Positions 9,152 to 19,216 are shown, counted from the stretch's first letter. The stretch is 64,000 nucleotides of DNA from JBCCGR01 sp039029195 (GCA_039029195.1 JBCCGR010000002.1:124001-188000); one strand, 5' to 3'. The notes: a model not told the origin generated them from the sequence alone. Numbers and translations are program-made.

Positions 9152-9559
9152 ATGGCTCACACCTACCAGGCGATCACTGAGAATATCCGTGTCAGCGTTT
9201 CGCCGACCTATCTTGCAGACCGTTCTGACCCCCAAAAACAGCTCTATTTCTGGGCCTATACGATTGTTATCGAGAACCAGGGAGACAAGGTTGCCCAGCT
9301 TATTTCCCGTTACTGGTACATCGTTGACGAGACGGGAACGGTTGAAGAAGTCACAGGCGAAGGTGTGGTTGGCGAGCAACCGGTATTGAACCCCGGAGAG
9401 CGCTTTGAATATACCAGCGGATGCCCGTTGAAGGCGCCATCGGGTGTCATGTCTGGCCATTTCGTTTTCACTATCGACAATGTTCCGAACCAGCAGGTGG
9501 AAGTGCCTGCGTTTTCGCTGGATACGGACCAACCATCGCCCTCCGGCTGGTTGAACTAG
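9152..9559 (+). CDS. apaG: Co2+/Mg2+ efflux protein ApaG
   Basis: A single ApaG (DUF525) beta-sandwich domain. The frame opens at 9074, but the ATG at 9152 (MAHTYQAITENIRVSVSP) gives 135 residues, the usual size, and aligns with the family start. Characteristic segments are FWAYTIVIENQGD, LISRYWYIVDETG, GVVGEQPVLNPGE and FEYTSGCPLKAPSGVM. Mutants of family members have Co2+ resistance and Mg2+ efflux phenotypes; the molecular role is unclear. Next to a K+ transporter gene, 14 bases ahead of its GTG start. Confidence 0.92.
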   Translation: MAHTYQAITENIRVSVSPTYLADRSDPQKQLYFWAYTIVIENQGDKVAQLISRYWYIVDETGTVEEVTGEGVVGEQPVLNPGERFEYTSGCPLKAPSGVMSGHFVFTIDNVPNQQVEVPAFSLDTDQPSPSGWLN

Positions 9560-9573
9560 AAGCGGGCCGGATC

Positions 9574-11025
9574 GTGACTTCCAATTTTAGACCAACATTG
9601 CTGATCGTCGGGCTGCTGTTGGCAACATTTGGCAACACGATGATGATCCCGGCGCTGGTGGATCTGTTGTCTGGACACTCCGATTGGCGGATGTTTGCCG
9701 TTTCCGGACTGGTGACCACGCTGACAGGGACGGCTCTCTATCTGAGCGCGCGGGAATTGCCATTGCAGCTGACCGGACGGCAGGCGTTTGTCATGACGGT
9801 TTGCGCGTGGGTTGCCCTGAGTTTTTTTGGTGCTCTGCCGTTTTACTGGACGGAAACCACGCCAACGTTCACCGATGCTTTTTTTGAATCCATTTCCGGT
9901 ATCACCACAACAGGTTCGACTGTCCTCACTGGTCTCGATTCAATGCCAACCGGCATTCTCCTTTGGCGCGGCATGCTGCAGTGGATGGGGGGGCTTGGGA
10001 TCGTTGTTATGGCGGTTGCTGTTTTGCCGATGCTGCAAATTGGCGGCATGCAGCTCTTCAAGGCGGAAGCGTTTGACACGGCTGATAAGATTCTGCCCCG
10101 CGCGACGCAGATTTCTGGCTCTCTCACAGCGGTTTTTGCAATCGGCACACTGATCTGTGCTCTGCTATACCTGTCCGCCGGTATGGATCTGCTGGATGCC
10201 GTGGTTCACGCCATGACCACCGTGGCCACAGGTGGGTTTTCAACCCACGACGCCTCGATTGGACATTATGACGGGTTACCCGTTCAACTCATCAGCACGC
10301 TCTTCATGATCCTGGGGTCGATCCCCTTCATCCTGTACATCCAATTGTTGCGCGGCAGACCGCTGGATTTCTGGAACGACAGTCAGGTTCGAACCTTTCT
10401 TGTCCTGCTTGCCTGTTTCATTCTGATTGCCTGGATGCTGGAATTGCGGGCGTCGCCGGAAATTTCCGGCACTGGCTTCGTCCAGGCGCTGTTCAACGTC
10501 ACGTCGATCATGACGGGCACCGGATACGCGACTGACGCTTATGATCGTTGGGGCAGTGCGGCGATTGCGTTTTTCTTTTTCATTATGTTTTTCGGGGGCT
10601 GCGCCGGGTCCACCTCCTGTGGCATCAAAATCTTCCGTTTTCAGGTGATGTTCCTCGACATCGCCCAGCATTTGAACCGGATCATCTCGCCCAATGCCGT
10701 GGTGATAAAACGCTTTAACGGCAAGCCATTGTCGAACGACGTGTCGACCTCTGTGATGAGCTTTTTCTTTCTCTATCTGCTCACCTTCGCCGTTTCGTCG
10801 ATTGCCATGTCTTTGACGGGCCTTGATACGTTGACGGCCTTGTCGGGTGCAGGTTCCGCGCTTGCAAATGTTGGTCCGGGACTGGGTGAACTGATCGGCC
10901 CGGCCGGCACCTATCAATCGCTGCCTGATACTGCAAAGTGGATCCTCTCGGTAACGATGCTGATCGGGCGGCTTGAACTCTTTACGGTGTTGATCCTGCT
11001 CTTGCCGGGCTTCTGGCGAAGCTGA
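9574..11025 (+). CDS. trkH: TrkH-type potassium uptake protein, GTG start
   Basis: The K+-translocating subunit of a Trk system, with four pore-loop repeats. The frame is open back to 9421 inside apaG, but the GTG at 9574 begins the recognisable protein (TSNFRPTLLIVGLLLATFGN) and gives 483 residues, the same length as typical TrkH. Selectivity-filter-like segments are visible: SISGITTTGSTV, TTVATGGFSTHD, SIMTGTGYATD and ALANVGPGLG. Its stop at 11025 directly abuts the stop of the convergent RND permease gene. No trkA gene is in the window; TrkA is usually encoded elsewhere. Confidence 0.92.
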   Translation: MTSNFRPTLLIVGLLLATFGNTMMIPALVDLLSGHSDWRMFAVSGLVTTLTGTALYLSARELPLQLTGRQAFVMTVCAWVALSFFGALPFYWTETTPTFTDAFFESISGITTTGSTVLTGLDSMPTGILLWRGMLQWMGGLGIVVMAVAVLPMLQIGGMQLFKAEAFDTADKILPRATQISGSLTAVFAIGTLICALLYLSAGMDLLDAVVHAMTTVATGGFSTHDASIGHYDGLPVQLISTLFMILGSIPFILYIQLLRGRPLDFWNDSQVRTFLVLLACFILIAWMLELRASPEISGTGFVQALFNVTSIMTGTGYATDAYDRWGSAAIAFFFFIMFFGGCAGSTSCGIKIFRFQVMFLDIAQHLNRIISPNAVVIKRFNGKPLSNDVSTSVMSFFFLYLLTFAVSSIAMSLTGLDTLTALSGAGSALANVGPGLGELIGPAGTYQSLPDTAKWILSVTMLIGRLELFTVLILLLPGFWRS

Positions 11026-14000
11026 TTAAGCGACGCCAGGCGCCTGCTGTCTGCCGGAACGGTTGTGATCTTCGCGACCAAAGATCGCTCTGAACACGCG
11101 CGAGATGTCATCCCCCACGCCAACAAGTGCAGGCACCAGAAACAGCACCAGCAGTGTCGCCGCCGCAAGACCGAAGACGATGGTGATTGCCATGGGCAGC
11201 AGGAACTGCGCCTGAAGGCTCTTTTCATACATCAGCGGCATCAGGCCGCCGATTGTTGTAAGCGATGTAAGTAAAACGGCGCGCAAGCGATCACGGCTCG
11301 CACCGACGGCTGCCGTTTCCAGATCTTCACCTTCGGCCAGACGTTCGTCCAACCGACTGACCAGAATGATGGAGTCATTGACCAAAATTCCGGCAAGGCC
11401 AAGCAACGCAATGAACGAGAGGATGGTCAGTTTGAAGCCAAGCAGCCAGTGTCCGATCACCGCGCCCACAATGCCGAAGGGGATAATCAGCATGATCGCA
11501 AAGGGTCGCCAATAGCTGGAAAACACCCAGGCCAGGATGATGTAAATGGCTGCCAATGCGATGATTGACCCCAAATAGAGATCGGAGAAAGCCTTTTTGC
11601 GCTCCTCTTCCCGGCCACTGTATTTGTAGCTCATGCCATAGCGATCAACGATCTTCTTCAGATCGGTGGTTTCCAGATAGGCCAGAGCCTCGGTCGTTGT
11701 GATGATGTTGGAATCAAGGTCAGCGGTCACGGAAACGGCCGTTACACCGTCGATCCTCTCAATGGCTGAAAAGCCTTGCCGCTCGGTGAGAGAAACCACT
11801 TCCGAAAGCGGGACAAACTCGCCCGACGGCGAGCGCAATTCGAAGTCGCGGAGCGCTGCTGAACCGGACTTTCGCATTTCTTTGGTAATGCGAATGGTCA
11901 CCTCATCGTCCCCTTGCGCAAAGCGCCGCGGAATTGCCCCTTCAAACGCGTCGCGAAGCTGGCGCCCGATGTCATCCATCGAGAAGCCGAGCGCACTGCC
12001 GCGCGGTTTGAGCTCCATCACGAGTTCCGGTTTGCCGTAAGGCAGATCATCAGAAACCCCCGACACCCCATCGATGGTTTCAACGATCGGGATTATTTCG
12101 GCAGCCGCCTGCTTCAGAAGCGCTGCATTGGCCCCTTCAAGGCGCACATCAATATCCCGTCCCGGCGGTCCACCGCGTTGTTCATAGACAGAAACCCGCT
12201 TTACGCCTGCGATCTTGGGAAGCGTGCGCCGCCACTGGCGAACAATATCGGGTGTGCGAACCGTTCGCACTTCTGATGTGGTGAGCTGCACTCTGATTTG
12301 AGCGAGATGGTCTCCGGTGGCGCGACCTGCGGAACCAAGCCGGGTGAATGACGCAACGACCAGCTTTTCCTTGCCATCTGTCAGGGCCTGTTCAACCTGC
12401 TTGAGCGAGGCTTCGATTTTCTTGATACCGGCAATGGTTTGTTCCTGCGGTGTGCCGGCTTGAAACACGATGCGGGCGTTGATGTTCTCTGCTTCTGCGG
12501 ATGGGAAGAACACGAAGCCCACATGACCACCGCGAATGAGGCCGATGGCTCCAATCATGACGCAGGAGATTGCAATTGCGATTGTGACGTAGCGCCAGGA
12601 AAATGACAGGCGCACAAGCCAGCTAAAGGGGTTGTCGCGGATCCAGTTGAAGCCCGCATCGAACCATTTGCGGAACCCGCGTGGAGTGTGTGGATCGTGG
12701 TTTGCTGCCCTGCGCCCAAACACCAGCCGCCACATCCACTTCAGAACGAAAAGGATGGCTTCCGCCGCTGTTCCAACCCCCAAAGAGATACCCGCCACCA
12801 TTGCGAGGAAAACCGTTTGTGAATTGTCCTGTCGCAATTGGATCAGCGTATCGAGGTAACTTGCAACAGCGTCCGGCAAAGGTCCGGCCGATGTGCGGGA
12901 GGTCAACCCGAGAATGGCTGCACCAATGATCGCGGAGACAAAAAGCTGCCGCCAGAACGACCAGGCCCGCTTGACCTTTGTGTGCAGCGTGTGGGCCAGA
13001 TGCCCGGGCAGGATCAAAAAACATTCCACCAGGCTCGCAATAATCACGGCAATCACCACAAATGGCAGCACGCCGATAATCTGGCCAATCACATCGCGGA
13101 TGAGCAGGATAGGTGAAAATGCGGCAATGGTGGTGATCATGGCGGCCACAACAGGCGTCACCATACGCCCGGCACCATTCTCAGCCGCCTCAAAAGGGCC
13201 ATCGCCGGCGGTGAACCGTGTGGCCGTGTGCTCACCCACGACAATTGCATCATCGACGATGATGCCGAGCATCATGATCAGTCCAAACAGGCTGATCATG
13301 TTGACGCTCTGCCCGGAGATAAACATGAAGCCGATGGTCGCCAGCATGGCCACGGGAATCCCCACGGCCACCCAGAATGCAATGCGCGCGCTCAAAAACA
13401 GAAACAGGATACCGACAACAAGAACGAGACCGCCAAGCCCGTTGCGCACCAGAAGCATGATGCGTTCGGTGAGTGCGTTGGCACGCACGTCATATTTCAG
13501 GACTTCAATACCCGGGGGGAGCAGCCCCTGGATGTCTGTAAGATAATCTTCAAGGATCTTGTTGGTGGCGAGCGTATCTGCCGTTTCGGCGCGCTCGACC
13601 GTCATTTGTATGGCGCGTTTTCCGCCGGAATACCCTTGAATGTCTGAATCCTTATAATCCCGACTGATGGAGGCGATATCAGACAAGAGCACTTTCTCCC
13701 CGCTGGGGAAGGCCTTCACTTCCACTGAACCCAAAGCCTCAGGGGATTTGACATCGGCGATGGCACGCAGTTGCTTTTCGACCTTCCCTTCCATCTGGCC
13801 GGACGGCAGGTCACGACTGTTGCTGTTGATTGAGCGGGAGATGTCGGAAACGGTGAGTTCAAGTCGGCGCAGTTCGCGCTCGGGGACCTTCACCTTGAGT
13901 TCCGGCGTGCGCATGCCGATGAACGAGACCTTATCGATGCCTCGCGCAATCAGGTCATCGCGTATCTTCTTGGCGTAATAGCGAAGAATATTCTCAGACA

Positions 14001-14466
14001 CGTTGCCTGTGATGGCCAGTCGTGCCACGCGGTCAAAAAACTGTGCCTGTTTAACCTTGGGTGTTTCGGCGTCTTCGGGGAGATTGCTAATTGCTTTGAC
14101 GGCGGTTTCCACATCGCCAAAGCCTTTTTGCATGTCGGCGCCCTGTTCGAACTCGACGCCAATCGAGGCAATGCCTTCCCGCGCTCGTGCTGTGAGCCTG
14201 TCCACACCATCGATGAACCGCAGTTCCGGCTCAATAACCTGCAGAATATTGCTTTCCACATCTTCAGCGCTCGCGCCAGGCCAACTGACGGAAACCGTCA
14301 CAACCGGTATCTCGGTGGTGGGGAAGAACTGGGTGTTGATCTTGCCGAGTGAGAACACACCGAAAATGACCATCAGCGCCATCAACAGATTTGCAGCATT
14401 GCGGTGTCGCACAAACAGGCTGATGAGCCCGTTGCCGCTGTCAACAATGTTGCTGCCGATGGCCAT
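11026..14466 (-). CDS. Efflux RND transporter permease (AcrB-type), enlarged
   Basis: Inner-membrane proton-driven pump subunit of 1146 residues. Visible features include HRNAANLLMALMVIFGVFSL (first helix), SWPGASAEDVE, the helix-4 proton-relay pair Asp405-Asp406 in GIIVDDAIVVGEH, and the second-half GLAGILVNDSIILVSRL. The length exceeds the usual 1030-1050 because residues about 505-595, between the two repeats, form an insertion with two extra hydrophobic stretches and the basic sequence FGRRAANHD. It lies one base after its adaptor gene, so both are one operon. No outer-membrane TolC partner lies nearby. Substrate unknown. Confidence 0.92.
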   Translation of the reverse strand: MAIGSNIVDSGNGLISLFVRHRNAANLLMALMVIFGVFSLGKINTQFFPTTEIPVVTVSVSWPGASAEDVESNILQVIEPELRFIDGVDRLTARAREGIASIGVEFEQGADMQKGFGDVETAVKAISNLPEDAETPKVKQAQFFDRVARLAITGNVSENILRYYAKKIRDDLIARGIDKVSFIGMRTPELKVKVPERELRRLELTVSDISRSINSNSRDLPSGQMEGKVEKQLRAIADVKSPEALGSVEVKAFPSGEKVLLSDIASISRDYKDSDIQGYSGGKRAIQMTVERAETADTLATNKILEDYLTDIQGLLPPGIEVLKYDVRANALTERIMLLVRNGLGGLVLVVGILFLFLSARIAFWVAVGIPVAMLATIGFMFISGQSVNMISLFGLIMMLGIIVDDAIVVGEHTATRFTAGDGPFEAAENGAGRMVTPVVAAMITTIAAFSPILLIRDVIGQIIGVLPFVVIAVIIASLVECFLILPGHLAHTLHTKVKRAWSFWRQLFVSAIIGAAILGLTSRTSAGPLPDAVASYLDTLIQLRQDNSQTVFLAMVAGISLGVGTAAEAILFVLKWMWRLVFGRRAANHDPHTPRGFRKWFDAGFNWIRDNPFSWLVRLSFSWRYVTIAIAISCVMIGAIGLIRGGHVGFVFFPSAEAENINARIVFQAGTPQEQTIAGIKKIEASLKQVEQALTDGKEKLVVASFTRLGSAGRATGDHLAQIRVQLTTSEVRTVRTPDIVRQWRRTLPKIAGVKRVSVYEQRGGPPGRDIDVRLEGANAALLKQAAAEIIPIVETIDGVSGVSDDLPYGKPELVMELKPRGSALGFSMDDIGRQLRDAFEGAIPRRFAQGDDEVTIRITKEMRKSGSAALRDFELRSPSGEFVPLSEVVSLTERQGFSAIERIDGVTAVSVTADLDSNIITTTEALAYLETTDLKKIVDRYGMSYKYSGREEERKKAFSDLYLGSIIALAAIYIILAWVFSSYWRPFAIMLIIPFGIVGAVIGHWLLGFKLTILSFIALLGLAGILVNDSIILVSRLDERLAEGEDLETAAVGASRDRLRAVLLTSLTTIGGLMPLMYEKSLQAQFLLPMAITIVFGLAAATLLVLFLVPALVGVGDDISRVFRAIFGREDHNRSGRQQAPGVA

Positions 14467-14467
14467 G

Positions 14468-15985
14468 CTAATTATTCTGTGCTGTGCGATGGCGCTGGAT
14501 GATCTTGCGGCGCTCTTCGATTGGTTTTGCGCGCCATTGGGCTAATGTGAGTTTTTCCGACCGCAGAACTTTCGCGATGAACTCTTTGGATGGCCGCCCC
14601 TGGGCGCCCCGTCCGGCAGGTCTGTCAGAAGCCCTTGGTGCGTTGGCCGCCGCTTCGCTGCGCACTGCCAGACCGTCACCTGCCTCAGAAAGCCGGGTGA
14701 CCAGAATCTCATCCCCAGTGGCGAGGCCTTTGGAAATGATAACCTTGTCGTCATCATATCCGGCAACCGTGACCGGCGTTTTCTTTAGCGACCCTTCCAC
14801 GATTTTGAAAACATGCTTGCCCTCGTAGAGCGATGTCTCCGGAATGCTGGCCATGTTCTCAAATTTTGAATCGGCAACCAGCAGTTCCACAAACGCGCCG
14901 GGTCGCAGGCTGCGCGGCCCGCCTTTTGTAATGCGGGCAAAAACCTCAACACCACCGCGGGAGGAATTGATCTCTGCGCCTATGCGGTCGATCTCGGCGT
15001 CATAGCGGATTTCCTGTCCACCCACTGTCCAGATCACCCGGGCAGACCGTCCAACCACTTCTTCATTGCCATTCTGCAGGCGTCCGAACTGCGCATCGGT
15101 CAATGTGAAACGTACCTCGAAAGCGTTTTCCTGATAGAGCGAGACGACAACATCATTGGCGCTCAGCATGCGGCCGATCTCGACGGCCTGGGAGCGCACA
15201 ACGCCTGTAAATGGCGCTTTCAGGACCGTATTTTCGAGGTTTCGCTTGGCCTGTTCAACGCGCCAGTTCAACCGTTTCAGCGCGGCTTCCTGTTGATTGA
15301 GGCGTGCTTCCTCAACCTTGATCGTGTTTCGCGAGGTGATGACATTTTGCCTGCGCTGGCTAACCACCAGATTGCGGCTTTCCACCTGCTGTTCCGTCAG
15401 GGTTCCGCGCTCCCGCAGGGCGCGGGCGCGTTCCAGATCTTTTTCACCAAACTGAAGTTGCTCTACCATACTGGTGAGCTTGGCTTTTTCGGTGGCGATG
15501 CGGGCTTTGCTCTCTTCCACCCGGGCCTTGGCTTCCGCCAGATTGGCTTCCGCTTCGCGCAGACCGCCCAGGAAATTGAAATCGTCGATTTCTACGAGCG
15601 GCTCACCCTGTTCAACCCGTCCGCCAACGCGCAGGTTCTTGCTGACCGCCACAGCCTGTCCTGACACCAACGAACGCAAATCTACGATCCGTGCCGCAAC
15701 CACCTGACCATAGGATATGAAGCTTGGCTGATGATCGGACTTGGCCACCTTCAGGCTGTCGACCGTGTGGATCGTCTTGAACGCCGGCCTTTTACGGGGC
15801 GGCGCCTTTTGGTCCACCAGGCGTTCCATGGCGAGATAGGAGCCAAACAGCACCGCTGCCATGAGAATGAGCTGCAATCCGCCCTTGATGACCAGCCAGA
15901 TCGCCCGCCAGACCGTCATGGGTCGGGCAGGACGCTCCTGCTGTGGCAGAAGCACTGTTCTTTGCTGGTTGGTTTTATCAAGCAT
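14468..15985 (-). CDS. HlyD/AcrA-type efflux RND periplasmic adaptor
   Basis: A 505-residue membrane-fusion protein linking the RND permease to an outer-membrane channel. After a basic tail there is one membrane anchor at about residues 29-50, then the lipoyl half-motif, a long coiled-coil hairpin at about 135-235 (rich in Ala, Glu, Lys, Arg), VLKAPFTGVVRSQAVEIG closing the lipoyl domain, then beta-barrel and membrane-proximal domains. The C-terminus is unusually basic (RDGASKEF-like, ending HRTAQNN region). First gene of the pump operon. Confidence 0.9.
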   Translation of the reverse strand: MLDKTNQQRTVLLPQQERPARPMTVWRAIWLVIKGGLQLILMAAVLFGSYLAMERLVDQKAPPRKRPAFKTIHTVDSLKVAKSDHQPSFISYGQVVAARIVDLRSLVSGQAVAVSKNLRVGGRVEQGEPLVEIDDFNFLGGLREAEANLAEAKARVEESKARIATEKAKLTSMVEQLQFGEKDLERARALRERGTLTEQQVESRNLVVSQRRQNVITSRNTIKVEEARLNQQEAALKRLNWRVEQAKRNLENTVLKAPFTGVVRSQAVEIGRMLSANDVVVSLYQENAFEVRFTLTDAQFGRLQNGNEEVVGRSARVIWTVGGQEIRYDAEIDRIGAEINSSRGGVEVFARITKGGPRSLRPGAFVELLVADSKFENMASIPETSLYEGKHVFKIVEGSLKKTPVTVAGYDDDKVIISKGLATGDEILVTRLSEAGDGLAVRSEAAANAPRASDRPAGRGAQGRPSKEFIAKVLRSEKLTLAQWRAKPIEERRKIIQRHRTAQNN

Positions 15986-16004
15986 CGATCTCAGTACCGG
16001 TTAA

Positions 16005-16030
16005 AACCAGTATATTAGACTGGACTGGTT
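16005..16030. promoter_or_regulatory. Inverted-repeat operator candidate on the RND operon promoter
   Basis: CCAGT-N7-ACTGG (16007-16023) is a perfect inverted repeat, immediately followed by a third copy ACTGGTT (16024-16030); AACCAGT and ACTGGTT also pair across the element. On the minus strand it covers TAATAT (16012-16017), a reasonable -10 box about 30 bases ahead of the adaptor ATG. This is how a TetR- or MarR-type repressor site sits, but no such gene is adjacent. Confidence 0.5.
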
Positions 16031-16084
16031 CCAAACAAGTTACGGTTTGGCAATCTGACCGGACTTGCGTCCAATGACGAATTG

Positions 16085-17032
16085 TCAAAACTGTTTGGGA
16101 TCAAAGCTGTAACTGGTGCCGCAAAACTCACATTTGACCTGAATTGAACCATCTTCCACGCAGCCAGCGCGCTCTTCGGCGCTGAATGACGCGAGCACTT
16201 TTTCAATGCTCTCGACAGAGCATGAGCACACATTGGCGACGTCAACGGGCTCAAAGACAAGCTGATCATGCTCGTTGAACAGCCTGAAGATAAGGTCTTT
16301 CGGGCTGATGGCAGGATCGGTCAGTTCGTCGTCCTGAACAGTACCCAACAGCGATGCGGCTTCCACCCAGCGATCATCGATATCCTCTTCAAGCTGCGCG
16401 ACCACGCTTGAACCATCACCCGGTAATTCGCGAGCCGGCTGGGCCACTGTGCTGCGCGGCAGGAATTGAAGCTGTACACCGCCAGCGCGCCAGCTTGTGT
16501 TGAGCGTGCCATCTTCTCTGCGGGAAATGTGCTGGGCGACGGCCAGTTTGAAGCGGGTGGGAATCTGCTCTGATTGGGCAAAGTAGGTTTGCGCCACATC
16601 CTCAAGCGATGTGCCGTCAAGCGCCACGATGCCCTGATAACGGCTCGTGTGTGGCCCCTGATCAATCGTCATGGCAATGGTACCTGCTCCCAGCATCGCC
16701 ATGGGATCGGCAAGCTGATCGTCGGACAGTTGCCCTAGCTGCTCTTCGTCAAATCGCGCATAACCGCGCACATTGCCCGGTGTGCGAAAATCGACAACCA
16801 CAAGGGATACCGGCCCGTCTGACTGAACCTGTAGGATAAACTTGCCTTCAAACTTTAAGGACGATCCAAGCAGCAGCGTGAGGCAGGTCACCTCCGCCAG
16901 CAGTCGCCCAACGACTTCCGGATAATTGTGCCCGCGCAGCATCTTGTCGATCTGCGGACCCATGCGAACAATTCTTCCACGCGATTCCAGACCGTCGATC
17001 TGGAACGGCGTGACGGTGTCATCACCTGTCAT
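16085..17032 (-). CDS. hslO: Hsp33 redox-regulated chaperone
   Basis: A cytoplasmic holdase activated by oxidation. It has 315 residues, with the four zinc-binding cysteines near the C-terminus, in VCSCSVESIEK and CEFCGTSYSF, so the redox switch is intact. N-terminal sequence MTGDDTVTPFQIDG matches alphaproteobacterial relatives. It lies 52 bases after argF on the same strand, a conserved arrangement, and may be co-transcribed with argD-argF; a GGGGTTGCGACCCC stem sits in that gap but has no T run. Confidence 0.93.
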   Translation of the reverse strand: MTGDDTVTPFQIDGLESRGRIVRMGPQIDKMLRGHNYPEVVGRLLAEVTCLTLLLGSSLKFEGKFILQVQSDGPVSLVVVDFRTPGNVRGYARFDEEQLGQLSDDQLADPMAMLGAGTIAMTIDQGPHTSRYQGIVALDGTSLEDVAQTYFAQSEQIPTRFKLAVAQHISRREDGTLNTSWRAGGVQLQFLPRSTVAQPARELPGDGSSVVAQLEEDIDDRWVEAASLLGTVQDDELTDPAISPKDLIFRLFNEHDQLVFEPVDVANVCSCSVESIEKVLASFSAEERAGCVEDGSIQVKCEFCGTSYSFDPKQF

Positions 17033-17084
17033 TTTGATTGCCTGTCTGAACGGTGGGGTCGCAACCCCGTCTGTATCAATTGTT

Positions 17085-18008
17085 TTAATGGGCGTTCATG
17101 CACCAAAGCAGAATGCTCTTTTGAACATGAAGGCGGTTTTCGGCCTCGTCGAACACCACCGATGCCGGACCATCCATGACTTCATCCGTCACCTCAAGTC
17201 CGCGTTTGGCGGGAAGGCAGTGCATGAAAATTGCGCCCGGCTTTGCCTTGGCCATCAGCTCTTCATTCACCTGGTACGGCAGAAACGCGCTTTTGTCGGC
17301 AGCGTTTGCTTCCTGGCCCATTGAGACCCAAGTGTCAGTGATCACACAGTCAGCGTCAGTGACGGCGTCCTCGGCATTTTCAGCAATATAGATGTTGGCA
17401 CCACGCTGCTGCGCCCAACTGAAGAATCGTTCGTCCGGTGGGCGAGACTGCGGGGTTGCAACCTTCAGGCGGAACTTGAACAAGGCTGCCGCTTCCGCCA
17501 TGGAATTGAGCACATTGTTGCTATCACCCGTCCAGGCGATGGTTTTACCGTTTACCGCGCCCTTGTGCTGCTCGAAAGTCAGAATATCAGCCATGAGTTG
17601 GCAGGGATGGGTGTCATCCGTCAGACCATTGATCACCGGAACGGTTGCATGTTCTGCAAGACCCAGCAGTCGGCTGTGGCTGTCGGTCCGGATCATGATC
17701 GCGTCCACATACCGTGACAGCACACGCGCCGTATCGGCAACGGATTCCCCACGCCCCATTTGCGAACCTGAACTGTCCAGAATGATCGCCTCGCCGCCCA
17801 ACTGGCGAATGCCAACCTCAAACGACACGCGCGTTCTGGTCGAAGGCTTGTCAAATATCATGGCAAGATATTTGCCAGCCAGCGGCTTGCTGTCGCCACC
17901 GCTCAGCGTTCCGGTGCGCAGCGCTGCGGCATTGTCGATAATGCTGCGCAAATCAGACGGTGAAACCTGAGAGAGGTCCAGAAAGTGGTTCCAATCCTGG
18001 GGCATCAT
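17085..18008 (-). CDS. argF: Ornithine carbamoyltransferase
   Basis: Makes citrulline from ornithine and carbamoyl phosphate in arginine synthesis. It has 307 residues, with the carbamoyl-phosphate-binding STRTRVSFEVG, the DDTHPCQLMADILT block, and the ornithine-site HCLPAKRG near the C-terminus. Two consecutive ATG codons (18008 and 18005) overlap the argD stop, so translation is coupled to argD. Catalytic residues appear intact. Confidence 0.95.
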   Translation of the reverse strand: MMPQDWNHFLDLSQVSPSDLRSIIDNAAALRTGTLSGGDSKPLAGKYLAMIFDKPSTRTRVSFEVGIRQLGGEAIILDSSGSQMGRGESVADTARVLSRYVDAIMIRTDSHSRLLGLAEHATVPVINGLTDDTHPCQLMADILTFEQHKGAVNGKTIAWTGDSNNVLNSMAEAAALFKFRLKVATPQSRPPDERFFSWAQQRGANIYIAENAEDAVTDADCVITDTWVSMGQEANAADKSAFLPYQVNEELMAKAKPGAIFMHCLPAKRGLEVTDEVMDGPASVVFDEAENRLHVQKSILLWCMNAH

Positions 18009-19216
18009 GCGGCCTCTTCTCCCTTGGTCGTCGGCATTTGGGACAATGCCACATCCATTTTCTCAATGGCTTCGGAGATATCGTCTTCCGTCACAATCAA
18101 AGGGGGCAGCAGACGAACTGTGTTGTCGCCCGCAGGAACGGTCAGGACACCCGCATCGCGAAACGCGTTGCCGATTTCGACATTGGGTGTTTTGCATTTC
18201 AGCCCAAGCATCAGCCCTTGACCGCGGACCAGTTCCAGCCGGTCTGAATGGCTGTCAACCAATGCAGCGAGCTTTTGCTTCAGGAGAAGACCCTTGCTTG
18301 CCACCTCGTCAAGGAAGCCGGGCTCTGTCACAACATCCATGACAGCGCCGCCAACGGCCATGGCCAGCGGGTTGCCGCCGAACGTGGTGCCATGGGTTCC
18401 TGGAACCATGGCACCACAGGCCTCAGCAGTTGCAAGACAGGCACCAACCGGAAACCCGCCGCCTATTCCTTTGGCGATGGCCATGATGTCGGGGGAAATA
18501 CCCGTCCATTCGTGCGCAAAGAGTTTTCCGGTTCGCCCAACGCCCGTCTGGATCTCGTCAAATATTAACAGAAGGCCGCTCTCGTCGCACATGGCGCGCA
18601 ATGCCTTCAGAACATGATGCGGCACATCATGGATCCCGCCTTCGCCCATAATCGGCTCAATGAGGATGGCGGCGGCTTCCGGGTCCTTGATGGCTGCGCT
18701 CAATCCATCCTCGTCGTCCAGTTCCACCTGTACGAAACCACCGGCTTTTGGGCCAAAGCCTTCAAGGTATTTTTCCTGACCACCGGCAGCGATGGTTGCA
18801 AGCGTGCGACCGTGGAACGCGCCGTCGAACGTGATGATGTTGACACGCTCAGCGTCGCCGCGTGCCCAGTGATAGCGGCGTGCGGTTTTGATGGCGCATT
18901 CAATCGCCTCGGCACCAGAGTTTGTGAAGAACACCTTGTCGGCAAATGTGTTGTCGATCAGCTTCTGGCCAAGCTCTTCCTGTCCGGGAATCCCATAAAG
19001 GTTCGACACGTGCCACAGGCTGTCGACCTGTTTATGGAGCGCTTCCGTTAGACGCGGATGGCAATGACCCAGCGAGTTCACTGCGATGCCGGCGGCAAAA
19101 TCGAGATAGTCATCGCCGCTTTCGGTGAACAGTCGCACGCCCTCACCTCGGACAAAGGCAACCGGTGCCCGGGCAAATGTTCCGAAAATGGGGGATGAGG
19201 TGTCCTGCGCGCTCAT
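18005..19216 (-). CDS. argD: Acetylornithine / succinyldiaminopimelate aminotransferase
   Basis: Class III PLP aminotransferase of 403 residues in arginine (and possibly lysine) synthesis. Family blocks include FTNSGAEAIECAIKTAR, FHGRTLATIAAGGQ, LIFDEIQTGVGRTGK and MAIAKGIGGGFPVGA, the last carrying the PLP-binding lysine. Overlap with argF and the shared strand with hslO define an argD-argF-hslO operon. A plausible promoter with a perfect -35 lies about 120 bases upstream. Confidence 0.95.
   Translation of the reverse strand: MSAQDTSSPIFGTFARAPVAFVRGEGVRLFTESGDDYLDFAAGIAVNSLGHCHPRLTEALHKQVDSLWHVSNLYGIPGQEELGQKLIDNTFADKVFFTNSGAEAIECAIKTARRYHWARGDAERVNIITFDGAFHGRTLATIAAGGQEKYLEGFGPKAGGFVQVELDDEDGLSAAIKDPEAAAILIEPIMGEGGIHDVPHHVLKALRAMCDESGLLLIFDEIQTGVGRTGKLFAHEWTGISPDIMAIAKGIGGGFPVGACLATAEACGAMVPGTHGTTFGGNPLAMAVGGAVMDVVTEPGFLDEVASKGLLLKQKLAALVDSHSDRLELVRGQGLMLGLKCKTPNVEIGNAFRDAGVLTVPAGDNTVRLLPPLIVTEDDISEAIEKMDVALSQMPTTKGEEAA

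Noticed and set aside
12838..13647. Long plus-strand open frames opposite the RND permease gene
   Set aside because: They are shadows of a strongly conserved minus-strand gene; their translations have no family motifs and skewed composition.
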